Part shown: piece after piece, positions 1-5,182 of the stretch
How positions within the stretch are numbered: position 1 is the first letter of the stretch
Layout of the letters: each line of letters starts with the position of its first letter
Source of the DNA: Clostridia bacterium
GTDB taxonomy: Bacteria; Bacillota; Clostridia; Saccharofermentanales; UBA5734
Direction of reading: 5' to 3'
DNA: 5,182 bases
Assembly (NCBI GenBank): GCA_009929975.1
Contig: RZZF01000150.1
Span: 1 to 5,182, forward strand
Notes under the pieces: model-generated
Database searches by the model: none
Told to the model about the DNA's origin: nothing
The model's input: only the letters and a program-made list of their open reading frames with translations
Translations under genes and position numbers: made by a program

Positions 1-169
1 GGATATCACGGTCGATCGGCACACCGATAATCTTGACACAATCCAGGTGATCCGCGTTGTGCATCAGTTCCTGATCGCCTTCAACGATAACGACATCATG
101 ATCCTGCGCCAGCAGTTCCGCGGCCAGTGATGAACCGACTTTTCCACATCCCACGACAATGATCTGCAT
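1..169 (-). CDS. Second TrkA/KtrA-type RCK potassium-uptake regulator, N-terminal part only
   Basis: Reading the minus strand from the ATG at 169-167 gives 56 codons without a stop up to the window edge, so the 3' part is missing. The protein begins MQIIVVGCGKVGSSLA, a first beta strand followed by the dinucleotide-binding Rossmann motif GxGxxG (G7, G9, G12). The segment VVIVEGD follows, with an acidic residue (E30) at the end of the second strand, as expected for an RCK-N domain that binds NAD(H) or ATP/ADP. By family knowledge such proteins are cytoplasmic gating subunits of TrkH/KtrB potassium transporters. An AGGAA ribosome binding site lies 5 bases before the ATG. The gene starts 83 bases after trkH on the same strand, and no terminator is visible between them. 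Whether it has one RCK unit (KtrA-like, about 220 aa) or two (TrkA-like) cannot be seen here. The family is secure; the exact partner is inferred from position. Confidence 0.85.
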   Translation of the reverse strand, partial: MQIIVVGCGKVGSSLAAELLAQDHDVVIVEGDQELMHNADHLDCVKIIGVPIDRDI

Positions 170-252
170 GTTGATTCCTGTCTTTCCTTTGCGAGTTTAT
201 TTTCAGTGTATCAGATGTCCGGACGAGTTGCCATCGCGCAGCAGGCCGACGC

Positions 253-1704
253 TTAGATACTGATCCGGCGCCAGAATGACGGCATGAACAAAATCATCAC
301 CGGAAAAATCTCCAGCCGGCCGATCACCATGCATAAGCTGAGAACGGCCTGGCTGAACGGTGAAAAGCCGGCATAGTTGCCGATCGGTCCGACCGCCCCG
401 AGTCCGGGGCCGATATTGCTGATGCAGGCGATGACGGAGGTGACCGCGGTATCCAGATTCGGTGAGTCCGGCGCGACCAGCAGGATCGCCGCCAGCATGA
501 TCAGCATATAGAAGAGGATGAAGGCCGATACCCCGTGCAGGATGCGTTCATCAACTGCCTTGCCGCCCATCTGGACGGTATGGAATGACTGCGGATGCTT
601 GATCCGCACCATTTCGCGGCGGATGATCCGGCCGACCATCAGCAGGCGGATCATCTTGATGCCGCCGCCGGTTGAACCGGCACAGGGGCCGATCAGCATC
701 AGGGCGACCAGAATGATTCTGGCGATCAGGGGCCAATTGTTGAAGTCAGCGGTCGCGTAGCCGGTGGTCGTCACAATCGACGCGACCTGAAAAAACGCCT
801 GGCGCAGCGAGCCGCCGACCGAAGCGAAATTCTCCGAATACAATGACCAGCTGATGATCAGGATCGAACCGAGTACGACCAGCGCGTAAAGGCGCAGTTC
901 AGCGTCTTTGACAACATCGCGCCAGCGTCCGCGGACCAGCTGGTAATGCAGGGTAAAACTGACGCCGAAAAGCAGGACGAAGACACCGATGATCAGTTCA
1001 ACCGCCAGGCTGTCAAACGCCCCGACACTGGCGTTATAGTTGGAAAACCCGCCCGTCCCGGCTGATCCGAAGGTGTGGATCAGCGCGTCAAACAACTCAA
1101 CACCGGCCAGTCCGAGGAGCAGGATCTGCAGCAGCGTGAGACCGATATAGAGGCTGTAGAGAATTTTCGCGGTCTGGCCGATTTTCGGCACCAGTTTTCC
1201 CGGAGAAGGACCCGGGCTTTCCGCGCGCAGAATGTGCAGGGCCCCGCTGCCGAACATCGGCAGGATCGCCAGGGTGAGCAGGAGAACACCCATGCCGCCG
1301 ATCCAGTGGGTAAAGCTGCGCCAGAAAACCAGACCGCGCGGCAGCGACTCGACATCGGTGAAAATACTGGCTCCGGTTGTGGTAAAGCCCGATGTCGACT
1401 CGAACAGGGCCATGATGAAATGATCCGTCGCGCCGGCGAAATGAAACGGCAGCGCGCCGAAAAACGACATAACCAGCCAGCCCAGCGCGACAATCGCGAA
1501 TCCGTCACGGGCGAAAAGGCGCGGCTGGCTGGCCTGAATCCTGAACAGGGGAAATCCGATGACCAGCAGGATCAGAATGGTCGCCAGGAATGACGCCGTA
1601 TCCCCTTCATGGTAATACAGTGAGATGATGACGGACGGAATCATGAAAACGGCTTCAGCCAGCATCACGATTCCCAGACTGCGGATGACAGCGCGGTAAT
1701 TCAT
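253..1704 (-). CDS. trkH: TrkH-family potassium uptake membrane subunit
   Basis: A 483-residue, strongly hydrophobic integral membrane protein, a normal full length for TrkH. It forms the potassium-translocating pore in the cytoplasmic membrane and needs a cytoplasmic TrkA-type subunit. All four P-loop/selectivity-filter segments are recognisable: STSGFTTTG at 103-111, SAGTGGFS at about 214-221, ASIVTTTGY at 308-316 and SNIGPGLG at 429-436. The conserved CAGSTGGGIK loop is at 341-350, and the C-terminus GRLEIFPVMILFMPSFWRR matches the usual TrkH end, so the gene is complete. Its ATG overlaps the TGA of trkA in the sequence ATGA (1704-1701). The Shine-Dalgarno ahead of it is only moderate (AAAGGT, about 10 bases away), so translational coupling to trkA is likely. 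The stop is TAA at 255-253. It could be called KtrB-like, but the full-length TrkA next door favours TrkH. Confidence 0.95.
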   Translation of the reverse strand: MNYRAVIRSLGIVMLAEAVFMIPSVIISLYYHEGDTASFLATILILLVIGFPLFRIQASQPRLFARDGFAIVALGWLVMSFFGALPFHFAGATDHFIMALFESTSGFTTTGASIFTDVESLPRGLVFWRSFTHWIGGMGVLLLTLAILPMFGSGALHILRAESPGPSPGKLVPKIGQTAKILYSLYIGLTLLQILLLGLAGVELFDALIHTFGSAGTGGFSNYNASVGAFDSLAVELIIGVFVLLFGVSFTLHYQLVRGRWRDVVKDAELRLYALVVLGSILIISWSLYSENFASVGGSLRQAFFQVASIVTTTGYATADFNNWPLIARIILVALMLIGPCAGSTGGGIKMIRLLMVGRIIRREMVRIKHPQSFHTVQMGGKAVDERILHGVSAFILFYMLIMLAAILLVAPDSPNLDTAVTSVIACISNIGPGLGAVGPIGNYAGFSPFSQAVLSLCMVIGRLEIFPVMILFMPSFWRRISI

Positions 1705-3083
1705 GGCGCTTCTACCTTTGAGCCTTCCGGAATCACGATATCATCCAGATCAGACAGGGCATGGACCCGTGTCACCAGAATCACGCGGTCATCTATCTGC
1801 ATGACATCATTACCATGCGGGATGATGATCTCATTCTGACGGACAATCGTCGCGACCAGAACGCCTTTGATCAGATTGAGATGGCGCAGGCGGATATTGA
1901 GAAACCAGCGGTCCTCATTGATGATGAACTCAACAATCTCCGCCTGCCCCCCGACGATCTTATACAAGGCTTCCACACTGTTGCCTGTCGCGTTGTTCAG
2001 GCCGCGCACATAGCGGATAATGTGGTTGGCGGTCAGCAGACGCGGACTGACGATGCTGTCGATGCCCAGAGAGCGGATGATATCGCTGTAATTCATCCGT
2101 GTCACTTTGGCGATTGTTTTCTGGACGCCGGCCCGCTTAGCCAGCAGCGCCAGGATCAGATTATCCTCGTCCCGGCCGGTCATGGCGACGAACGCGTCCA
2201 TATCCGCCATGTTCTCTGACAGCAGCAGGTCCTCGCTCGTACCATCCCCGTGGATGATCAGGACATTGGGCAGCAGTTCATTCAGTTCCTGACAGCGGTC
2301 CCGGTCAATCTCCACGATTTTCAGTTTCATCCCCATATTGAGGATCTGGCTGGCCAGATAATAGGAAACACGGCCGCCGCCGACCACCATGACATTGCGG
2401 ATCCGTGTCGCGCATTTGCCGATGGCCTTGCAGAATGTATAGGCATTGGCCGTCTTGCCGACAACATAAATCGTGTCATTGACCCGGATCTCGGATTCAC
2501 CGTCGGGAATGTACACCGCGCCGTCACGTTCAATGGCCCCGATCAGGATCGGTGTATTGAAACGGGCGTGAACTTTCTTCAGTTTCATGCCGGCGATCGG
2601 ATCTTCCGGTCCGATATGCAGCTCAACCAGCTCGACCCGGCCCTTGGCAAAACTTTCGATATTCATCGCGGACGGAAATTGCAGCAGGCGGGCCATCTCA
2701 TAGGCAGCCGACTGTTCCGGATTGATGATCATGTCCAGGCCGAGTTCCTTGCGCAGCAGCGAGAGCTCGCTGGCATACTCGGGATCCCTGATCCGTGCCA
2801 CCGTCCGCTGCGCGCCCAGTTTCTTGCCGGTCAGCGCGCAGACCATATTCATCTCATCGCTCGATGTCGCGGCGATCAGAAGATCCGTGGTCCGGACACC
2901 GGCTTCAATCAGCACCTTGACACTGACCCCGCTGCCCCTGACACACATGACATCCAGCTGGTCAGCCGCCCGGCGCAGGGCTTCCGGATCCTTATCAATA
3001 ATCGTGACATCATGATCTTCCTGGGACAGATTTTCGGCTAGCGTATAGCCGACCTTGCCATCGCCGACGATGATGATATTCAT
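1701..3083 (-). CDS. trkA: Trk system potassium uptake regulatory subunit TrkA (two RCK units)
   Basis: A 460-residue soluble protein with the duplicated TrkA architecture. RCK-N1 (about 1-135) starts MNIIIVGDGKVG, with glycines at 7, 9 and 12 and D30 at the end of the second strand (VTIID). RCK-C1 covers about 142-225. RCK-N2 (about 229-360) has VMVVGGGRVS at 231-240 and an acidic E258 in KIVEID. RCK-C2 covers about 365-445. It should form the cytoplasmic nucleotide-binding ring that gates TrkH in response to NAD(H) or ATP/ADP. The second Rossmann loop reads GGGRVS, with serine where the third glycine would be, so its nucleotide preference may differ from the first. A perfect AGGAGG (3096-3091) stands 7 bases before the ATG, which fixes the start. 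The start overlaps the methyltransferase stop by 4 bases, and the gene's own TGA overlaps the trkH ATG, so the three genes form one operon. Confidence 0.96.
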   Translation of the reverse strand: MNIIIVGDGKVGYTLAENLSQEDHDVTIIDKDPEALRRAADQLDVMCVRGSGVSVKVLIEAGVRTTDLLIAATSSDEMNMVCALTGKKLGAQRTVARIRDPEYASELSLLRKELGLDMIINPEQSAAYEMARLLQFPSAMNIESFAKGRVELVELHIGPEDPIAGMKLKKVHARFNTPILIGAIERDGAVYIPDGESEIRVNDTIYVVGKTANAYTFCKAIGKCATRIRNVMVVGGGRVSYYLASQILNMGMKLKIVEIDRDRCQELNELLPNVLIIHGDGTSEDLLLSENMADMDAFVAMTGRDEDNLILALLAKRAGVQKTIAKVTRMNYSDIIRSLGIDSIVSPRLLTANHIIRYVRGLNNATGNSVEALYKIVGGQAEIVEFIINEDRWFLNIRLRHLNLIKGVLVATIVRQNEIIIPHGNDVMQIDDRVILVTRVHALSDLDDIVIPEGSKVEAP

Positions 3084-3901
3084 GTTTGATCCTCCTGTTG
3101 AGGCCGTGCCCTATCACGGCGGCGCATCAGCTCATAACAGAGAATGGCCGCTGCCGCGGCTGCATTGAGTGATTCAGCCCGTCCCGGCATGGGTACATGG
3201 ATCAGCCGGTCGGCCAGCCGGCGTGCCTGCTCGGACAAGCCCCGGGCTTCATTGCCGATCAGCAGCGCGGCCGGTGCCTGCCAGGAACCGGCCAGACTGC
3301 TCTCGCCCGCCAGATCCGCTGCCAGAATCGGAATTCGCGCACATTGCAGCCATTGACTGACCGCGTCCAGATCAGCGAAACGATACAGCGGGATATGAAA
3401 AACAGATCCCATGCTGGCCCGCAGCACTTTGTCATTCAGCGGAGAAACCGTACCCACGGTCAGCAGCAGAGCCGAAAAGCCGAACGCGTCCGCTGTGCGG
3501 ATCATGCTGCCGAGATTACCGGGATCCTGAACCTGATCCGCGATGAGATAGAGGCCCTGCCGATCAGGGACCACCTGGGCCGCGCTCATCGGCGGAGCCG
3601 GTACGACCAGCATCACGCCCTGCGGCTGGCGGGTCTGACTGAGCCGGCGCATCAGATCGTCACTGATCAAGAAGCGCTCCGTCCGCTCCGGCAAGCTGTC
3701 AGCCAGTGCCTGGATCGCGGGCTGCCTGCAGGCAGTCTCGCTGAGGATGATCTGATCCGGCAGCAGGCCGCTGATCAGTACATCCTGGCAGAAACGCAGA
3801 CCCTCGACCAGAACCTGGTCTGGATCACGGCCCTGAGCCGTCCGCTGCAATGACAGCCACAGCTTGAATCTCGCATTGTCTTTGCTTCTGATCTCGATCA
3901 C
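3080..3901 (-). CDS. SpoU/TrmH-family 23S rRNA 2'-O-ribose methyltransferase (YsgA/RlmB-like)
   Basis: A 273-residue SAM-dependent SPOUT-class methyltransferase with a deep-knot catalytic domain. The N-terminal substrate-binding part (about 1-105) includes VLVEGLRFCQDVL at 30-42. Motif I is DQVQDPGNLGSMIRTA at 122-137, with N129 and the catalytic-type R135. Motif II is LLIGNEARGL at 213-222. Motif III, VPMPGRAESLNAAAAAA at about 236-252, carries the S244/N246 pair and the SAM-binding knot. The family 2'-O-methylates rRNA or tRNA ribose. B. subtilis YsgA (RlmP, reported to modify G2553 of the A loop) is a close candidate, but the target base cannot be read from sequence, so no symbol is given. 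The start is GTG at 3901, preceded by AGAGG at 5 bases. The tail RRRDRARPQQEDQT is charged and probably flexible. Position after the L35/L20 genes fits a ribosome-maturation role. The TGA overlaps the trkA ATG, coupling the two genes. Confidence 0.9.
   Translation of the reverse strand: MIEIRSKDNARFKLWLSLQRTAQGRDPDQVLVEGLRFCQDVLISGLLPDQIILSETACRQPAIQALADSLPERTERFLISDDLMRRLSQTRQPQGVMLVVPAPPMSAAQVVPDRQGLYLIADQVQDPGNLGSMIRTADAFGFSALLLTVGTVSPLNDKVLRASMGSVFHIPLYRFADLDAVSQWLQCARIPILAADLAGESSLAGSWQAPAALLIGNEARGLSEQARRLADRLIHVPMPGRAESLNAAAAAAILCYELMRRRDRARPQQEDQT
3091..3096 (-). promoter_or_regulatory. Ribosome binding site of trkA inside the methyltransferase gene
   Basis: The minus strand reads AGGAGG, a perfect anti-16S match, 7 bases before the trkA ATG and within the last codons of the methyltransferase. 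trkA can therefore load ribosomes independently as well as by coupling through the ATGA overlap. This suggests trkA is made at a higher rate than the GTG-started gene upstream of it. Confidence 0.85.
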
Positions 3902-3922
3902 AAGTGCCTCTGTCTTTGTCTG

Positions 3923-3954
3923 AAAAATTCGAAGGACGGGCGGTGCCCGTCCTT
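3923..3954 (-). terminator. Intrinsic terminator after rplT
   Basis: On the minus strand a perfect 10-bp stem AAGGACGGGC / GCCCGTCCTT with an ACC triloop (3954-3932) is followed by CGAA and five T residues (3927-3923). It lies 47 bases beyond the rplT stop and ends only 21 bases before the GTG of the next gene. It should end most transcripts of the infC-rpmI-rplT operon. Readthrough or a fresh promoter must supply the downstream genes. Its 5' arm overlaps the predicted start point of the promoter just upstream. On the opposite strand the hairpin is not followed by a T run, so it is one-directional. Confidence 0.85.
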
Positions 3955-3957
3955 ATT

Positions 3958-3985
3958 ATCATACTATAAATAAAAAATATGTCAT
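3958..3985 (-). promoter_or_regulatory. Candidate sigma-A-type promoter for the methyltransferase-trkA-trkH operon
   Basis: In the AT-rich stretch between rplT and the terminator, the minus strand carries ATGACA (3985-3980; 5 of 6 to TTGACA), a 16-base spacer, and TATGAT (3963-3958; 5 of 6 to TATAAT). Transcription would begin about 6-8 bases further on, near 3951, inside the 5' arm of the terminator hairpin. Boxes and spacing are seen directly; activity is inferred. A register using GATAAT as the -10 with a 19-base spacer is possible but weaker. The local AT content contrasts sharply with the flanking genes, which supports a real promoter. Confidence 0.6.
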
Positions 3986-4001
3986 CCCGAAGCGAAAGGC
4001 A

Positions 4002-4355
4002 TCAGAGCGCGGCTTTGGCTTTCTCGCACAAAGCGCTGAAACCAGCCGGATCAGACACCGCGATGTCGGCCAGGACCTTGCGGTCCAGTGCGATATCAGC
4101 CCGGTTCAGTCCGTTGATGAAACGGCTGTAGGACAGGCCGTTGAGACGTGCCGCGGCGTTGATGCGGGTAATCCACAATTTACGGAATTCACGCTTCTTG
4201 TTGCGGCGGTCGCGATAGGCATAGGTCAGTGATTTCATGACCTGCTGATTGGCGACCTTGAACAGCTTGCTCTTATTGCCGAAATAGCCTTTCGCCTGGC
4301 GCAGTACCTTTTTATGACGGGCACGGGCCCGGACGGATCTCTTGACTCTTGACAT
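4002..4355 (-). CDS. rplT: 50S ribosomal protein L20
   Basis: A complete 117-residue protein, the usual L20 length. The basic N-terminal extension (about 1-58) begins [18 protein letters not shown] and carries the family block [17 protein letters not shown] at about 35-51. [19 protein letters not shown] follows in the globular rRNA-binding domain, and the end [10 protein letters not shown] is typical. L20 binds 23S rRNA early and is needed for the first steps of 50S assembly. In both E. coli and B. subtilis it is also the autoregulator of this operon, acting on mRNA structures that imitate its rRNA site. The start is fixed by GGGAGGT about 8 bases before the ATG. The gene follows rpmI after 51 bases, and its TGA is followed by a promoter candidate and an intrinsic terminator. 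I see nothing odd in the protein. Confidence 0.98.
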   Translation of the reverse strand: MSRVKRSVRARARHKKVLRQAKGYFGNKSKLFKVANQQVMKSLTYAYRDRRNKKREFRKLWITRINAAARLNGLSYSRFINGLNRADIALDRKVLADIAVSDPAGFSALCEKAKAAL

Positions 4356-4406
4356 GATGGTTACCTCCCGTATCGTATCTCAGCCGATCTGACTGATTGT
4401 TTTCGC

Positions 4407-4604
4407 TTATTTGTAAGGAATCATTTGACGAACGACCTGTGCATTGGCTGGCGAAACGACAACGGTTCCACGCAGATTACGCTTGCGTTTCGTGGACTTC
4501 TTGGTCAGAATGTGTTTTTTAAACGCCTGAGCACGAAGTATTTTACCGGTTCCGGTAACCTTGAATCTCTTTTTTGACGAACTGTGTGTTTTTTGTTTCG
4601 GCAT
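4407..4604 (-). CDS. rpmI: 50S ribosomal protein L35
   Basis: A 65-residue, very basic protein starting [20 protein letters not shown], the standard L35 N-terminus (MPKxKTHS, KRFK, TGxGK), and ending [10 protein letters not shown] as in the family. It is a late-binding component of the large subunit. An in-frame ATG at 4643 would add 13 residues ([13 protein letters not shown]), but the family start is the ATG at 4604. A perfect AGGAGG at 7 bases confirms it, and the upstream ATG falls inside a predicted hairpin without its own ribosome binding site. The gene follows infC by 96 bases that contain a structured RNA element, and precedes rplT by 51 bases. It is expected to be co-regulated with rplT by L20. 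Confidence 0.98.
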   Translation of the reverse strand: MPKQKTHSSSKKRFKVTGTGKILRAQAFKKHILTKKSTKRKRNLRGTVVVSPANAQVVRQMIPYK

Positions 4605-4611
4605 TTGCTTT

Positions 4612-4617
4612 CCTCCT
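4612..4617 (-). promoter_or_regulatory. Ribosome binding site of rpmI
   Basis: AGGAGG on the minus strand stands 7 bases before the ATG at 4604 and decides the L35 start against the in-frame ATG at 4643. It lies 8 bases downstream of the small hairpin at 4640-4626, so folding of that region could affect ribosome access. Confidence 0.85.
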
Positions 4618-4625
4618 CTGTCTTT

Positions 4626-4698
4626 CCATTGGTTCAATGGCATCAGATTCAGACCCTGCTGCCAGGATCGAACCTGTTAACATGTTCTGTTTCTGATG
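4626..4698 (-). promoter_or_regulatory. Structured RNA element between infC and rpmI, candidate L20 operator
   Basis: The minus-strand RNA can form a long hairpin. The outer stem GGUUCGAU (4674-4667) pairs with AUUGAACC (4638-4631), 8 pairs with one G-U. A CCU bulge (4666-4664) lies on one side. The inner stem GGCAGCAG (4663-4656) pairs with CUGAUGCC (4646-4639), 7 pairs and one G-A mismatch, closed by a 9-base loop. The two stems abut directly on the 3' side, so they could stack coaxially. The 3' arm also belongs to a competing hairpin CCAUUG-AAC-CAAUGG (4640-4626), and CAUCAG just after the infC stop (4698-4693) can pair with CUGAUG (4646-4641). By established knowledge E. coli L20 represses rpmI-rplT from this gap, while the characterised B. 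subtilis control lies in the leader before infC. Pairing is read from the sequence; the L20 role is inference. Confidence 0.5.
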
Positions 4699-4700
4699 AT

Positions 4701-5182
4701 TTATTCTTTGTTCGGCGCCATGAACATGACCATGTTCCGGCCTTCCACCCTCGGCGGGCGGTCGACTGTCCCAAATTCACTGCACGCGTCGGCAAACTGC
4801 TTCATCACATCAAAGCCCCTGTGGGTATAGGCCATTTCCCTGCCGCGAAAGCGGATCACAACTTTGACCCGGTCTCCGTCTTCCAGGAATCGACAAGCAT
4901 TTCTGGTCTTATATCCGAAATCGTGTTCTTCTGTTGTCAGCTTGACACCGACTTCCTTGACTTCCGTCACCTTCTGCTTCTTCTTGGCGTCACGTTCCTT
5001 CTTGGACTGTTCGAATAAAAATTTGCCATAGTCCATGATTCTGCAAACCGGAACTTCCGCCTGCGGCGCGATCACGACAAGATCGAGTGAAAGATTCTCG
5101 GCCATCTGCCGGGAGATCGCCTCACGCACTCCGGCATAGCCCACATTGCTCATATAACCATGGCTGCCGGCCTGTTGACGTC
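4701..5182 (-). CDS. infC: Translation initiation factor IF-3, 5' end outside the window
   Basis: The frame is open from the window edge to the TAA at 4703-4701, about 159 residues, against a usual IF-3 length of 170-180, so only a short N-terminal piece is missing. An ATG at 5153 exists, but the frame continues upstream as RQQAGSHGY, and starting there would remove the first strand of the N-terminal domain, so I treat the gene as partial. Counting from that ATG, the IF-3 signature VCRIMDYGKFLFEQSKK is at 36-52, followed by the lysine-rich linker helix (to about 61). The C-terminal 30S-binding domain carries EHDFGYKTRNACRFL (76-90), VKVVIRFRGREMA (96-108) and the final EGRNMVMFMAP. IF-3 binds the 30S subunit, checks start codon and initiator tRNA, and prevents 50S joining. 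It heads the conserved infC-rpmI-rplT operon. The stretch around SHGYMSNVGYAGVREA looks divergent from the usual xGEQLGxxxxREAL. Confidence 0.95.
   Translation of the reverse strand, partial: RQQAGSHGYMSNVGYAGVREAISRQMAENLSLDLVVIAPQAEVPVCRIMDYGKFLFEQSKKERDAKKKQKVTEVKEVGVKLTTEEHDFGYKTRNACRFLEDGDRVKVVIRFRGREMAYTHRGFDVMKQFADACSEFGTVDRPPRVEGRNMVMFMAPNKE

Noticed and set aside
170..252. A separate promoter for the second TrkA-like gene in the 83-base gap after trkH
   Set aside because: The best boxes (about TGGCAA, 17 bases, TACACT) match only 3 and 4 of 6 positions. The 8-base palindrome GTCCGGAC at 217-224 is too short to call an operator, and no terminator hairpin with a T run is present, so cotranscription with trkH is the simpler reading.
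2250..3041. A 263-codon plus-strand open frame opposite trkA, and similar long plus-strand frames at 3197-3853, 1075-1593 and 1761-2219
   Set aside because: They lie wholly antisense to genes with unmistakable family motifs. Their translations show no recognisable domain and have the composition expected from reading the opposite strand of GC-biased codons.
4356..4406. A regulatory structure in the rpmI-rplT gap
   Set aside because: Only 51 bases, containing the rplT ribosome binding site (GGGAGGT); I see no stem of more than a few pairs.
4605..4643. In-frame ATG at 4643 as the start of L35
   Set aside because: The resulting 13-residue extension is not part of the L35 family, has no ribosome binding site ahead of it, and lies within predicted RNA structure; the ATG at 4604 has a perfect AGGAGG.
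4665..4674. GGTTCGATCC on the minus strand, identical to the T-loop consensus of a tRNA
   Set aside because: There is no acceptor stem, D-arm or anticodon arm around it. With a 7-base T-loop only two pairs form (one of them G-U), and the bases are better used in the hairpin between infC and rpmI.

Overview
The window is a compact, ordinary-looking bacterial chromosome segment in which every supported gene lies on the minus strand, so transcription runs from base 5182 towards base 1. The gene content suggests a Gram-positive anaerobe-type Bacillota member (Clostridia- or Erysipelotrichia-like). The grounds are an infC-rpmI-rplT operon, strong AGGAGG ribosome binding sites, and TrkA/TrkH sequences that look like those of gut and anaerobic Firmicutes. 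Base composition is moderately GC-rich for that group. The placement is an inference from protein style and gene order; no lower rank can be supported.

First block (about 5182-4002): the 3' part of infC (translation initiation factor IF-3), then rpmI (L35) and rplT (L20). The 96-base gap between infC and rpmI holds a long imperfect hairpin (4631-4674) that competes with a tight 6-bp hairpin (4626-4640) just ahead of the rpmI Shine-Dalgarno. It sits where the L20 translational operator lies in E. coli, and is the most interesting non-coding feature here. A strong intrinsic terminator (3923-3954) follows rplT.

Second block (about 3985-1): a good sigma-A-type promoter candidate overlaps that terminator and would drive a SpoU/TrmH-family 2'-O-ribose rRNA methyltransferase, then trkA (two-RCK regulatory subunit) and trkH (potassium channel-like membrane subunit). 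These three are joined by two successive 4-base ATGA stop/start overlaps. After 83 bases the 5' end of a second RCK/TrkA-type protein begins and runs off the window.

Functionally the window links translation (initiation factor, two large-subunit proteins, an rRNA-modifying enzyme) with potassium uptake (TrkA + TrkH + a second TrkA-like subunit). I see no mobile element, CRISPR array, tRNA/rRNA gene or phage gene. No gap between genes exceeds 100 bases. I did not find a wholly new system; the findings are mainly regulatory architecture.
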